Part shown: positions 6,978-14,962 of the stretch, piece by piece
How the letters are laid out: each line of letters begins with the position of its first letter
Numbering within the stretch: the stretch's first letter is position 1
Notes under the pieces: generated by a model
What the model saw: the letters and a program-made list of their open reading frames with translations, nothing else
What the model was told of the DNA's origin: nothing
The model's database searches: none
NCBI GenBank assembly: GCA_001831055.1
Contig: MIDO01000063.1
Location: 767 to 21,261, forward strand
DNA length: 20,495 nt
From: Verrucomicrobia bacterium GWC2_42_7
GTDB lineage: Bacteria; Verrucomicrobiota; Verrucomicrobiia; Opitutales; GWC2-42-7-A
Direction: 5' to 3'
Program-made: the position numbers and the translations under genes

Positions 6978-8042
6978 ATGGCAAGGAAAAAACAGCAACG
7001 CGGAGTGTTTCTCTTCATGTCTGACTTTACGATCAGAGTTGCACAAGTCTCTAATTTAGAGACTCCATTGATAGTGGAATCCTTAGATGAGATCCCCTAT
7101 GAACTTAATGGCGATGATACTGCTGAACTACTCAGAAACGCTGTAAAGGGGAAAGAAGGCAAGTATTTGATGGGAGCTTGCGGTGTTGCTTTTTGTAGCC
7201 AATTCTTGCATAAATTGAAGCTGGAGAACAAGTACCGTTCGATAACAGCAGATGCATTTCCTGAAATACTAAAGGAACGTTTTAACGTAAATGTTGAAGA
7301 AAACAGCGTTGCAGTTATTAGTGGAGAGACAGGACAAGACTATAATCCGGAAACAGATACATCAAAAGATATTTTATTTTGTGGGGCATTGACGTCTTCT
7401 TTTCGAGAAAGGCAATCTCTTTTGGTTTCAGCGAATATTTTCCCTGTTCGACTAGAGCTAGGGATAATAGGCTCGATCGGTAGCATACTGTCATATGCTA
7501 ATCAGATAGAGAACAAAGATCCCTTTTTGTTTATCGATATCGATAGTCACAAGACACAAGTTCTAATCCTTAAAGAGGGGCAAGTTGAGGTAGCTCATGC
7601 CATCCAACACGGATTCAATGCCATGTTGCCACACTTACAACGATCATTGAAGTTTCACGATGAAAGTTCAACAAAGGAAGCGCTCTATTCTGGATCTCTA
7701 TCAAACACCGAAGAATCCCAAACCTTAGCGCTAGAAAAGATCGTGAAAGAACTGAAGTCCTATACAGGTTTCTACGAAGTGCAAACGGGTAGGACAATTA
7801 ATCACGTTTATTTTAATGGGCTTTCGCAGCGCATGGATTGGATCGCGCAACACTTAGCGGAAAAACTGTATTTGCAACTGATGGCTGTAGACTTTTCAAA
7901 ATGGCTGCCCGCTCAAAAAATTTCATGTGATCAATCAATTAAATTAGAAAATTTACACTCATCGTGGCTAACCCTATTTAGTCTAATGAGTAACGTAATC
8001 GAGAAAACCCCTGATGTCTCTATTCCAAAAGAAAGTAAGTAA
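6978..8042 (+). CDS. pilM: PilM-like actin-fold ATPase of type IV pilus / secretion system
   Basis: The 354-residue protein resembles PilM, the cytoplasmic actin-like ATPase that binds the N-terminus of PilN on the inner membrane. A phosphate-binding segment LFIDIDSHKTQVLILKEG (184-201) followed by HAIQHG (207-212), and the VYFNGLSQRMDWIAQHL segment near residue 275, match the two nucleotide-contact regions of that fold. Both are divergent: the usual Gly-rich turns are partly replaced, so ATP binding may be weak. An in-frame TTG at 6969 is too close to the GAGGGG ribosome site (6963-6968); the ATG at 6978, 9 nt away, is the right start. It is the first gene of the five-gene operon and overlaps the next by 29 nt. 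The order PilM, single-pass protein, single-pass protein, small periplasmic protein, secretin is the main support for the call. Confidence 0.75.
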   Translation: MARKKQQRGVFLFMSDFTIRVAQVSNLETPLIVESLDEIPYELNGDDTAELLRNAVKGKEGKYLMGACGVAFCSQFLHKLKLENKYRSITADAFPEILKERFNVNVEENSVAVISGETGQDYNPETDTSKDILFCGALTSSFRERQSLLVSANIFPVRLELGIIGSIGSILSYANQIENKDPFLFIDIDSHKTQVLILKEGQVEVAHAIQHGFNAMLPHLQRSLKFHDESSTKEALYSGSLSNTEESQTLALEKIVKELKSYTGFYEVQTGRTINHVYFNGLSQRMDWIAQHLAEKLYLQLMAVDFSKWLPAQKISCDQSIKLENLHSSWLTLFSLMSNVIEKTPDVSIPKESK

Positions 8043-8667
8043 AGAACCTACCTCAACTCCATGGCATGTTGATTTTCTGGATAAAAAAGCACTGCCAGAT
8101 GTAGGGGTTGTCCCTATTGGATTCATTGCCATTTGTTGCGTGGGAGCTGTATTAGCCATCTTGCTTGCAGTGATTTTATATTTTCAATTTAATATCAGCA
8201 ACCTTAACACAGATATTATTGAATTACAGAAGTTTATAGACAAAAGAGATGCGAATAATAAAAAAATGCTGGGGTACTCTGCTGATTTTTTAAAAAAGGG
8301 AAAGGTGATCGGAGACTTACACAATGCCATTCTTCCTCTAACAGATTTGACTGAAGTAATCTTTTCTGTAGTCGCTTCTAAACCAAATACCATCTTTCTA
8401 TCGCAAATAAAATGCAAGCCACAGGCTGTTTCAGATCAAGAAAAAAAGCCAGGGAGTGTCGTCATGTATGAGATTCACCTAGAGGGTAGCGCGCAAGAAT
8501 TGGATGACGATAAAGCAATTGGGTGTGTAAGCGAATACAAAAATTCGCTGACACATAACCTTTTTTTACGAGGTCACTCTATTGATGTAACCATTGATGA
8601 TGTTAAGAGAAATGGTTCTTCGAAACTAATTGAATTTATCATTTCGATTTCATTAAAACTTTCATGA
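8014..8667 (+). CDS. pilN: PilN-like inner-membrane assembly protein
   Basis: The 217-residue protein has a short cytoplasmic N-terminus (about 30 residues), one strong transmembrane helix (about 32-58), a helical region likely to form a coiled coil (60-90) and a periplasmic domain with alternating strands, which is the plan of PilN/GspL-C proteins. Sequence identity to PilN is not obvious; the call rests on this plan and on the place between PilM and a PilO-like protein. In known systems PilN joins PilM through its cytoplasmic tail and pairs with PilO in the periplasm. Its ATG at 8014 lies inside the pilM frame (29-nt overlap), and its stop overlaps the next start as ATGA, so the three genes are translationally coupled. 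Confidence 0.65.
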   Translation: MSLFQKKVSKEPTSTPWHVDFLDKKALPDVGVVPIGFIAICCVGAVLAILLAVILYFQFNISNLNTDIIELQKFIDKRDANNKKMLGYSADFLKKGKVIGDLHNAILPLTDLTEVIFSVVASKPNTIFLSQIKCKPQAVSDQEKKPGSVVMYEIHLEGSAQELDDDKAIGCVSEYKNSLTHNLFLRGHSIDVTIDDVKRNGSSKLIEFIISISLKLS

Positions 8668-9263
8668 GCGAGATTTCTTCAGCCAATATATTGAATTTCT
8701 TTAAACGATACAGGGTGCTGGTAGCTGAAGTTATTGGTATAGTAGCGCTTATATTTATTATTGTTTTTCAGCGCGTGACAATTGCAGAAAAAAGTCTTAT
8801 TCAGAGTGCACTTCAAGAAGGAAAGCAGTCCATTGTTACCAATGAAGGAAACGCCAAAGGACTAAAGAAAGACTTAGACGAATTAAATGCTGTTTTTTCT
8901 AGAGTGGAAGAAAGGCTACTCATTCCTTCCAAAAAAACCGAAATTCTTCGATTCTTCTGGGATCAAGCTGCTCGCTATCGATTGTCTATCGATAATCCTC
9001 CGGCGCCGTCTCTCTTTAATATTTCTCGAAAATCCATTGTGGATTCCTTGTCCAAACCGGATCCTAAGGACTTTCTAAAAGTTAATTTCAAAATCCAAGT
9101 AAAGGGAAACTTCAATAATGTCTTACTCTTTATGCATTCCTTGCAACGAGAGAAATACATTGGAACAATCACTGAACTACATCTTGAAAATGAAGTTGAA
9201 TCAGGGAATGTCCTTTGCTCATTCGGAATAAATTTCATTGGGAGTGTAACTAAGCATGAATAG
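8664..9263 (+). CDS. pilO: PilO-like inner-membrane assembly protein
   Basis: The 199-residue product has a single N-terminal transmembrane helix (about 18-37), a coiled-coil stretch after it with KKDLDELNAVFSRVEERL, and a periplasmic domain. The segment VNFKIQVKGNFNNVLLFMHSLQR is the most telling part: in PilO/GspM proteins a strand followed by a helix with this F..l..fl..L pattern marks the ferredoxin-like domain. Together with the PilN-like partner it would form the periplasmic alignment subcomplex linking the inner membrane to the secretin. The start overlaps the pilN stop by 4 nt (ATGA), and the end overlaps the next gene by 8 nt. The assignment of which of the two single-pass proteins is N and which is O rests on gene order. 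Confidence 0.7.
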   Translation: MSEISSANILNFFKRYRVLVAEVIGIVALIFIIVFQRVTIAEKSLIQSALQEGKQSIVTNEGNAKGLKKDLDELNAVFSRVEERLLIPSKKTEILRFFWDQAARYRLSIDNPPAPSLFNISRKSIVDSLSKPDPKDFLKVNFKIQVKGNFNNVLLFMHSLQREKYIGTITELHLENEVESGNVLCSFGINFIGSVTKHE

Positions 9264-9897
9264 AACGGGAAAGAGATCCTCAATGAAGGGTGGTTTTCTT
9301 AAGATTCAGACGCTATCTTCGATTAAAATTCTTTGGAGATTTCAACAGATCTCAATATCGAGAATATTGTTCTTTCTGTTTCTATTGATGGATTCGCAAT
9401 TGGTTTTTGGACTAGATTCTGTTGTTGCACCAAGTCAACGGAAAACTGTGCTGAAATCAGGACAGGAACTATTGAAACCAGTAGATAAAGGACTTAGGGA
9501 AATTATAATAAATGACCTTTATAATCCATTCACAGCAATTACAAGGCCTCCCATCATAGAAAAGTCAGATGTCTTTTATCCAGAGGATGTGATGCCCAGT
9601 GAGAGCATTTTAAGTCCAATACCTTCATCTATGCCAATCGTTGGAATGGATGATCTTTCTATACTGAAAGAATTTGCTCAAAAGGGAAAAGCCACAGGAA
9701 GTTACTTCGTCAACAACAAAAGGGTTCTTGTTTTTAAGGGAAGACTAGTTCGGGAGGGAGACTCGGTCAAATTGAACTACGGTGATCGCTCTATAGCTAT
9801 AGTCATAGAGAGGGTAGATGATAGTTCATATACACTTCGGCTCAATCAAACCAGATTGAACGTAAAATTTAACTCAACTTTAAACCGGAAAAACTAA
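9256..9897 (+). CDS. Small periplasmic protein with PilP/GspC-like C-terminal domain
   Basis: The 213-residue protein has a long basic N-terminus, a hydrophobic segment (about 35-51) that is either an uncleaved anchor or a signal peptide ending near VFG|LDS, a low-complexity linker, and a compact C-terminal domain (about 150-205). That domain has the pattern YFVNN.RVLVFKGRLVREGDSV.L followed by IAIVIERVDDSSYTLRL. Such a strand-rich module, with a value, then 'Gd', then an 'I..V....v.L' strand, is how the homology-region domain of PilP and GspC reads; those proteins bridge the inner-membrane complex and the secretin N-domains. The place just ahead of the secretin gene agrees. A second ATG at 9283 would shorten the N-terminus by nine residues and cannot be excluded. 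No lipobox cysteine is seen, unlike classical PilP. Confidence 0.6.
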   Translation: MNRTGKRSSMKGGFLKIQTLSSIKILWRFQQISISRILFFLFLLMDSQLVFGLDSVVAPSQRKTVLKSGQELLKPVDKGLREIIINDLYNPFTAITRPPIIEKSDVFYPEDVMPSESILSPIPSSMPIVGMDDLSILKEFAQKGKATGSYFVNNKRVLVFKGRLVREGDSVKLNYGDRSIAIVIERVDDSSYTLRLNQTRLNVKFNSTLNRKN

Positions 9898-9909
9898 CAG
9901 ACGTTTATT

Positions 9910-11856
9910 ATGAAAAAAAAGGGAAAGTTCATCTTTTCTGTGTTTCTAATGGAGGGGTGCCTCTTTTGTTACGCAGCTACCGCGGGAGATAATAGCATGG
10001 GCTCAATTACAAGCACAGTAGCCCCGACAGTCATAATCCCTGAAAAGGAGAACGTTATATCCGACACAACATCGGACCTTACCTCCGTTACCCCGCTTAC
10101 TCCCAATCTCGAAATAAAAGCAGAGACAAATGAAAAGGAGAATCGGGAAACAACCAATAATGTCTCCCAGACACCCGGTGTTGTGCAAATTAAGCCTTTG
10201 GTTCCCGAAATAACTCCGACCGCGCCGAGCATCCTAGAGATTCAGCCAATTCCCGAGATTAATCCTGTTGTTACGAATGGGCCTGCCTCAGCAGATGGGT
10301 CCGGCATGCCAGTTGTGGGGAATCTGGCTGCTGATTCAAAGAAAAACATCATTACCTTAAACAAAAAAAACAGTGACACAGAGAAAAGTTCCGTAGAAAA
10401 AGACAGAGACATCCAAACCTCTGCAGCTTTGGATAAAGGTGAAGTAATTTCTGTTGATTGCCCAGATGAGGAAGTGAGAGTAATCATAAGAAACGTTGCC
10501 GATTTATATGATCTGAATGTTATTGTTCCTGCTGAGCTAGCCGGTCGAGCTTCGATTAGACTAAGAGACGTCAGTTGGGAACAAATATATCGAGCAGTCC
10601 TGGAACCTACAGGATATGTATTTATCACCGACGGGAATATTATAAAAGTAAAGAAATTATCAGAAGTAGAAAGTGAACCTCAAAAAACAGAAGTTATTCA
10701 ATTAAAGTATTCTATTGCCGCAGATCTCATCAAGGAGTTAAAAGACATTACAGATGAGGCCGCAAATGAATCGATCATTGCTAATACCCGAACAAATTCA
10801 CTGATCGTAAAAACAAAAGGATCAAAGCTAGAGACGATTACCCGACTAATCAAAGCATTGGATACTCCTGAGAAACAAGTTATGATCGAAGCCAAGTGGC
10901 TGAATGTAACTCGAACAAATGATGATAAGAAAGGAATAGACCACACGACATTTTGGGGTGGGAGCAGCAAGCCGGCAGAATACACAAGTACACTGGATAA
11001 TTTGACTTTTGATGCCCACAAAGGGAAGTTGGGACACAATGCGACCTCTGTTCTTAGCCTACCAGACTACCAAGCTCTGCTCTACTTTTACGAGCACGAC
11101 CAAAAAACAAAGGTAACCGCAAGCCCTACTGTTATCACCATGAATAATTCTACCGCATCGATAAACATAGGAACCGATATCCCCGTCCCCAAATTTGAAC
11201 TTAATACACTCACTGGTAAAATGAATATCAATGGGTTTGAATATAAACCTACAGGCACACTTCTAAAAGTTACTCCCAAAGCTCAAGATAACCTGATTAC
11301 CATGAAAATCCAACCTGAACTATCCGCACTAAACGATGATCAAGGAAAATCTTTTGATACAGGTAATGGAAAATTGTATGCCTATGACGTAAAGAAAGTG
11401 GAGAGCACCGTAACCATAGAAAGTGGTTATACAGTTGCTATAGGTGGGCTCATGAGCGAGACAACCTCTATGGACAATAAAAGACTTCCTGGCATAGGGG
11501 ATATTCCTGTCTTCGGATATCTCTTTGGTTCAAAGGTCAAGAACATCACCACTTCGGATTTAATCATCTTTATTACAGCCACTACCATCGGCTACGATGG
11601 GACAATGATTAGGCCTAACAAAGAAGGAAATAACAGTGTTGCAAACCTAGACCCACGAAAGTATGATTCATTAGAAATAAGTCCTTCCGACTTACCAGGG
11701 TATAAAGTTCCTTCTGAACAACAAAAGAAGATCGACCAGGTACAAATCATGAAAAAAGAAGCTTTTGAAAAAGCCTATACTCAAAAGCTAGATGGACAAC
11801 TCGCACCAAAGAAAGAACTGAACACCCGCAAACGCCGAGGCCGCCGTAGTTCTTAG
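9910..11856 (+). CDS. Secretin of type IV pilus / type II secretion system (PilQ/GspD family)
   Basis: The 648-residue outer-membrane channel subunit starts with a signal peptide (hydrophobic 7-22, likely cut near ATAG), then a long Thr/Pro-rich linker (30-150). A short STN/N0-like domain follows (about 178-250, CPDEEVRVIIRNVADLYDLNVIV), then an N1 ring domain (262-320, with NTRTNSLIV) and the secretin core (about 325-560). The core keeps KVTASPTVITMNN at 401-413 and the signature GYTVAIGGL...RLPGIGDIPVFGYLFGS (506-541). The tail after 560 is charged and basic at the end. Only one N1 domain is present, so it is shorter than a classical GspD (usually several). It is the last gene of the operon, 12 nt after the PilP-like gene, with no clear Shine-Dalgarno. 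It would form the exit pore for pili or secreted protein. PilQ and GspD cannot be separated here. Confidence 0.92.
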   Translation: MKKKGKFIFSVFLMEGCLFCYAATAGDNSMGSITSTVAPTVIIPEKENVISDTTSDLTSVTPLTPNLEIKAETNEKENRETTNNVSQTPGVVQIKPLVPEITPTAPSILEIQPIPEINPVVTNGPASADGSGMPVVGNLAADSKKNIITLNKKNSDTEKSSVEKDRDIQTSAALDKGEVISVDCPDEEVRVIIRNVADLYDLNVIVPAELAGRASIRLRDVSWEQIYRAVLEPTGYVFITDGNIIKVKKLSEVESEPQKTEVIQLKYSIAADLIKELKDITDEAANESIIANTRTNSLIVKTKGSKLETITRLIKALDTPEKQVMIEAKWLNVTRTNDDKKGIDHTTFWGGSSKPAEYTSTLDNLTFDAHKGKLGHNATSVLSLPDYQALLYFYEHDQKTKVTASPTVITMNNSTASINIGTDIPVPKFELNTLTGKMNINGFEYKPTGTLLKVTPKAQDNLITMKIQPELSALNDDQGKSFDTGNGKLYAYDVKKVESTVTIESGYTVAIGGLMSETTSMDNKRLPGIGDIPVFGYLFGSKVKNITTSDLIIFITATTIGYDGTMIRPNKEGNNSVANLDPRKYDSLEISPSDLPGYKVPSEQQKKIDQVQIMKKEAFEKAYTQKLDGQLAPKKELNTRKRRGRRSS

Positions 11857-11861
11857 GGACT

Positions 11862-11905
11862 TGAGGGGAAACTGCTTTTGGTCACCCAAAAGCAGTTTCC
11901 CCTCA
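11862..11905. terminator. 20-bp perfect hairpin after the secretin gene
   Basis: A perfect stem (11862-11881 with 11886-11905, loop TCAC) with a GAGGGGAAACTGC core begins 6 nt past the secretin stop. No T-run follows, so it may stop or stabilise the transcript end without being a classical intrinsic terminator. It may also be a relative of hairpin A in the dispersed element. Confidence 0.6.
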
Positions 11906-11984
11906 CCCCTTCCGAAAAAGAGATACCCGCGCAAATATTTCTACTCCGGAATAGGCTCTGAAAAAGCAACATCTTCCGTTAAGG

Positions 11985-12045
11985 GAAATAGTATAGTTAA
12001 ATACATTGAAAAGGGAGATGCGGAAACCCTTCTTTTTTGCTCTCC
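11985..12045 (+). repeat. Truncated dispersed element (left half only)
   Basis: TATAGTTAAATACATT (about 11993-12008) followed by GGGAGATGCGGAAACCCTTC repeats the left end and hairpin A left arm of the copy at 680-942; the second arm and the rest are missing. The break is followed within some 40 bp by a different repeat, as if that one had inserted into the element or a deletion had joined them. No gene lies in 11857-12312. Confidence 0.6.
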
Positions 12046-12081
12046 TCATACACAATCGAGCAGAAAGGCATTAGTTCAGAA

Positions 12082-12175
12082 TTTTGAGAAGGCGGGCAAG
12101 GTGAGGGCAAGGGAGCGTACCTACGTACGTAATCGAATGTGAATCCGCAAGCCCAACGCACTCAAAACTTAAAAT
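12082..12175 (+). repeat. 94-bp GC-richer repeat, copy 1
   Basis: A 94-bp unit bounded by TTTTGAG and CTCAAAACTTAAAAT. By eye it is about 88 percent identical to the unit at 12227-12319, with a shared identical 31-mer at 12091-12121. It contains the nested palindrome-rich stretch GCGTACCTACGTACGTAA. It is unrelated in sequence to the A-rich hairpin element. Outer flanks pair only weakly in this copy (AGAAAGGCATTAGTTC against GGATTTTAAG). It lies in the gap between the convergent secretin and xerD genes. Confidence 0.75.
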
Positions 12176-12206
12176 CCTTTTCTTTTACCATTTTTCATTG
12201 TGCCGC

Positions 12207-12330
12207 AGAAAGATGTTAGTTTAAGATTTTGAGCAGGCGGGCAAGGTGAGGGCAAGGGAGCGTACCTGCGTACGTAACCGAGCACGAATCCGTAGACCAA
12301 CGCACTCAAAACTTAAAATAACATCTTTCT
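12207..12330 (+). repeat. 94-bp repeat, copy 2, within a long hairpin overlapping the xerD 3' end
   Basis: The core (12227-12319) is the second copy of the unit at 12082. Its flanks form a near-perfect inverted repeat: 12207-12233 pairs with 12305-12330 with one mismatch and one bulge, so the whole 124 bp could fold as one long-stemmed hairpin. The right arm contains the last codons and stop of xerD (12313-12330). It may serve as the end structure for both convergent transcripts, or be a small non-autonomous mobile element. Confidence 0.75.
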
Positions 12331-13212
12331 GGGGTGGTACTTTTTATGAGCTTCTATGATGCGTTTTGAATCGACGGCAGTGTAGATTTGAGTAGTTGAA
12401 ATATCGGAGTGACCCAACATTTCCTGGATAGCGCGAAGGTCGGCACCGTTTGAGAGCAGGTGGGTGGCAAAAGAATGCCGCATGAGGTGAGGTTTTACAG
12501 GTTGGGAGATACCTGCTTTTTTTGCATAATCTCTGATTTGTAACCAGAAGGTTTTTCGAGAGATAGGTTTCCCGAGTTGGCTAATAAATAGGCCACTGCC
12601 TGTTTTTGGCTTAACAAGTAAGGGTCTTCCTAACGTTAGGTAATTTGCTATGGCACTGATGGCCTTTGATCCGACTGGAACAGCACGCTCTTTAGAACCT
12701 TTTCCATACACACGGAGAAAGCCTTCCTCGACATTGATGGATTGTAAGGTTAGTTTGCATAATTCTGAGACACGCAAGCCGCTGCTGTATATCAATTCCA
12801 GCATCGCTTTATCTCGCAAGCCATGGGGAGTTGAGCAATTGGGTGCATCCATGAGGGCTTCTACTTCCTTTGGCGACAGTGTTCCTGGGAGGGACCGTCT
12901 GACCTTAGGGCAAGAGAATAATTCCATAAAATTAGCCTTCCTCACCCCTTCCCTTACGAGAAACTTAGCGAGGGTGCGCAATGCCGAAACTTTCCGAGCT
13001 AGACTTGTTACGGTATAATTTTCTTCACTTAGGGAATTTACCCATTCTGAGACATGTTCTTGGGAAACATGTTCCCATTCATTAACGGTTTCCTTAATGA
13101 CATCCTGGAATTGTTTTAAATCATTTTCGTAGCTGTCAACGGTATTTTTCGATAACCCCTTTTCGAGCTCAATAAATGCCAAAAATCGATTAATTCCCTC
13201 TTCTAACAGCAT
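12313..13212 (-). CDS. xerD: Tyrosine recombinase XerD (chromosome dimer resolution)
   Basis: The 299-residue tyrosine recombinase would act with XerC at the dif site to resolve chromosome dimers. The N-terminal SAM-like DNA-binding domain (about 3-95) has the LEKGLSKNTVDSYENDL pattern. The catalytic domain shows all active residues: Arg147 (SGLRVSE), Lys171 (GKGSKER), His242 and Arg245 (HLMRHSF), His268 (LGHSD) and Tyr277 (TTQIYTAV). The block LRDKAMLELIYSSGLRVSEL and KTFWLQIRDYAKKAGI are closer to XerD than XerC as I know them, so I prefer xerD. A phage or integron integrase is unlikely from length and motifs. The extreme C-terminus (HPRKMLF) continues past the usual HPR end with codons that belong to the inverted repeat at 12305-12330, so the element has replaced or extended the original 3' end. 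No partner gene is adjacent. Confidence 0.93.
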   Translation of the reverse strand: MLLEEGINRFLAFIELEKGLSKNTVDSYENDLKQFQDVIKETVNEWEHVSQEHVSEWVNSLSEENYTVTSLARKVSALRTLAKFLVREGVRKANFMELFSCPKVRRSLPGTLSPKEVEALMDAPNCSTPHGLRDKAMLELIYSSGLRVSELCKLTLQSINVEEGFLRVYGKGSKERAVPVGSKAISAIANYLTLGRPLLVKPKTGSGLFISQLGKPISRKTFWLQIRDYAKKAGISQPVKPHLMRHSFATHLLSNGADLRAIQEMLGHSDISTTQIYTAVDSKRIIEAHKKYHPRKMLF

Positions 13213-13387
13213 ATGGTTATCTTTACATTCCTCGGCTTATGCTCAACCCTAAAATGAGCACTTATCATAAGTTGTTAAAAATAAACAAATTAAGCAAACA
13301 AAAAAAACAAATTGACTAACGCTTTTAATTGTGCTCCGATGGTAACTTCTAGTTAACCTCTCGTCACTAATTTAAACCATTAAGATT

Positions 13388-14836
13388 ATGACCAAAAATA
13401 ATGCTCCCCTAACATCTAAGCAAGTTGATCGTGAATATGCCTATTGGAGAACACGGTTAACGTATGCTTTGATTTTCGGTTATGCTTCTTTTTATCTCGT
13501 TAGGCAAAACGTCGCTATTGCAGCCCCAAGTATGTTTAAAGAATTTGGCTTTACCAAAGCTGAATTTGGATGGGCTTTTTCAGCTTTTTCAATTATTTAC
13601 GGTTTATTCAAGTTCATAAGTGGTGCTGTTTGTGACCGTTCTAGCGCTCGCTATTTTCTCCCCATTGGACTTTTTTGCGCAGCCATTTGCAGCTTGGTCA
13701 TGGGCTTGACAGACTCCATTATGGTCTTTGGTGTAATGTATGCCCTCAATGCCTGCTTTCAATCCATGGGCTGGCCTTCTGTTACACGATCTTTAACTCA
13801 ATGGTTCTCCCCCAAACAACTGGGAACTCGTTGGGGAATCGTGAATGGATCCCACCAAATAGGTTCTGTCCTTATTTTGATGGGGGGAGCTTGGCTGGTA
13901 ACGGCATTTAATTGGCGTTACGCTTTTATAGTTCCTTCTGCTCTATGCATGGGATTAGCTTTCTTGTTTTGGCACTTATTGCGTGATACGCCTCAATCAA
14001 TGGGGTTGCCCTCTGTAGAAGAGAAAGAAGGACTCATAAAAAAAGACGAGGCTTCGGTTGAAGAAAATATTCCTTTTAAGGAAATGTTGTTCAAACACAT
14101 CCTCCCCAATAAGTCTTTATGGTGCGTATGCGGTGCGACTTTCTTTGTCTACATCATTCGTTCAGGCTTCTTTTGCTGGGCTCCCACCCTTATACAAGAA
14201 ACAAAAGGAGGTTCCCTTTTAAATGCAGGATTCAAGACATCTTCTCTTGAAGTTGCAGGATTGATTGCAGGTATTTTTGCTGGATGGGCTTCAGGATTTA
14301 TGTTCTCTGGGCGCCGCGGTATTTTCAGTTTTGTTTTAATGATCGGATTGACAATATCTATGCTTATATTTTGCTTGGCTCCTGACTTCAAACCCTTCCT
14401 TTCAGCTGGAATGCTCCCTGCATTTTTCCCACAATGGTTAAATTCCTCTATCGTTGCGGTTCTTGACCCAGACACCTTACTCTGGTGCACCGTTGGCTTC
14501 TTTGTATATGGACCTCAAACATTGACCGGTCTTTCCGGTGCTGAGTCCGGCTCTAAAAAAGTAGCTGCAGCCGCTACAGGTCTCACAGGTATGGTTGGCT
14601 ATTTGGGGGGTGCCATAGCTGGCGTGGGTATTGGCAAAATTGCAGATGTTTTTGGTTGGGACGGCGCACTCAGTTTCTTTGTTGCTTGCGCAGTTCTTGG
14701 CGGCGTATTTTTCCTCTTGGCTGAATACTACAGCAAGAAACAGAAAGTGGAGGCTGCAAGCGAAATAGAGGTAGAAGAAGAAGATTTATCAGTTGCGAAG
14801 AGTCCGCAAGTAGTAGAAATGAAATCTTCTACATAA
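13388..14836 (+). CDS. Sugar-phosphate / glycerol-3-phosphate : phosphate antiporter (MFS, OPA family)
   Basis: The 482-residue major facilitator protein has about twelve membrane helices. The N-terminal pattern YWRTRLTYALIFGYASFYLVRQN and the FGWAFSAFSIIYGLFKFISG helix with the following CDRSSAR loop are those of the organophosphate:phosphate antiporters (GlpT, UhpT, UhpC). MGWPSVTRSLTQWFSPKQLGTRWGIVNGSHQIG also fits; Arg and His in this family help bind phosphate. Substrate choice among glycerol-3-phosphate, glucose-6-phosphate and others cannot be read here. In known UhpC-type proteins of intracellular bacteria this lets the cell take host hexose phosphate. The central loop and the tail after residue 455 are acidic. 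There is no Shine-Dalgarno; a TTGACT (13312-13317) lies upstream without a good -10. It forms its own transcript ending in the hairpin at 14871. Confidence 0.88.
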   Translation: MTKNNAPLTSKQVDREYAYWRTRLTYALIFGYASFYLVRQNVAIAAPSMFKEFGFTKAEFGWAFSAFSIIYGLFKFISGAVCDRSSARYFLPIGLFCAAICSLVMGLTDSIMVFGVMYALNACFQSMGWPSVTRSLTQWFSPKQLGTRWGIVNGSHQIGSVLILMGGAWLVTAFNWRYAFIVPSALCMGLAFLFWHLLRDTPQSMGLPSVEEKEGLIKKDEASVEENIPFKEMLFKHILPNKSLWCVCGATFFVYIIRSGFFCWAPTLIQETKGGSLLNAGFKTSSLEVAGLIAGIFAGWASGFMFSGRRGIFSFVLMIGLTISMLIFCLAPDFKPFLSAGMLPAFFPQWLNSSIVAVLDPDTLLWCTVGFFVYGPQTLTGLSGAESGSKKVAAAATGLTGMVGYLGGAIAGVGIGKIADVFGWDGALSFFVACAVLGGVFFLLAEYYSKKQKVEAASEIEVEEEDLSVAKSPQVVEMKSST

Positions 14837-14870
14837 AAAACTTGATTTTGCGTCAATAATAGCCTTTAAT

Positions 14871-14907
14871 AAAAGCTCTCTTCCTTTGAAATCGGGAGGG
14901 AGCTTTT
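14871..14907 (+). terminator. Intrinsic terminator after the antiporter gene
   Basis: A 14-bp stem with some G-U pairs, AAAAGCTCTCTTCC (14871-14884) with GGGAGGGAGCTTTT (14894-14907), 9-nt loop, is followed by CTGTTGT. It lies 34 nt past the antiporter stop and separates it from the porin gene. Confidence 0.75.
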
Positions 14908-14962
14908 CTGTTGTATAGACAGAGAAGAGAGAATACAAACCACAACAAACACACTACAAACT

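Noticed and set aside
11861..12142. 93-codon plus-strand frame after the secretin gene
   Set aside because: It starts in a 20-bp perfect hairpin and crosses a truncated element and the first 94-bp repeat; no domain is seen.
12061..12330. Integron attC-like sites, given the nearby tyrosine recombinase
   Set aside because: The ends do not fit the RYYYAAC and GTTRRRY core sites, there are no cassette genes, and the recombinase has XerD motifs without the integron-specific insert.
13312..13340. Promoter for the antiporter based on TTGACT
   Set aside because: No acceptable -10 occurs at a 16-18 nt spacing (the hexamer at 17 nt is TCCGAT), so I did not call it as a feature.
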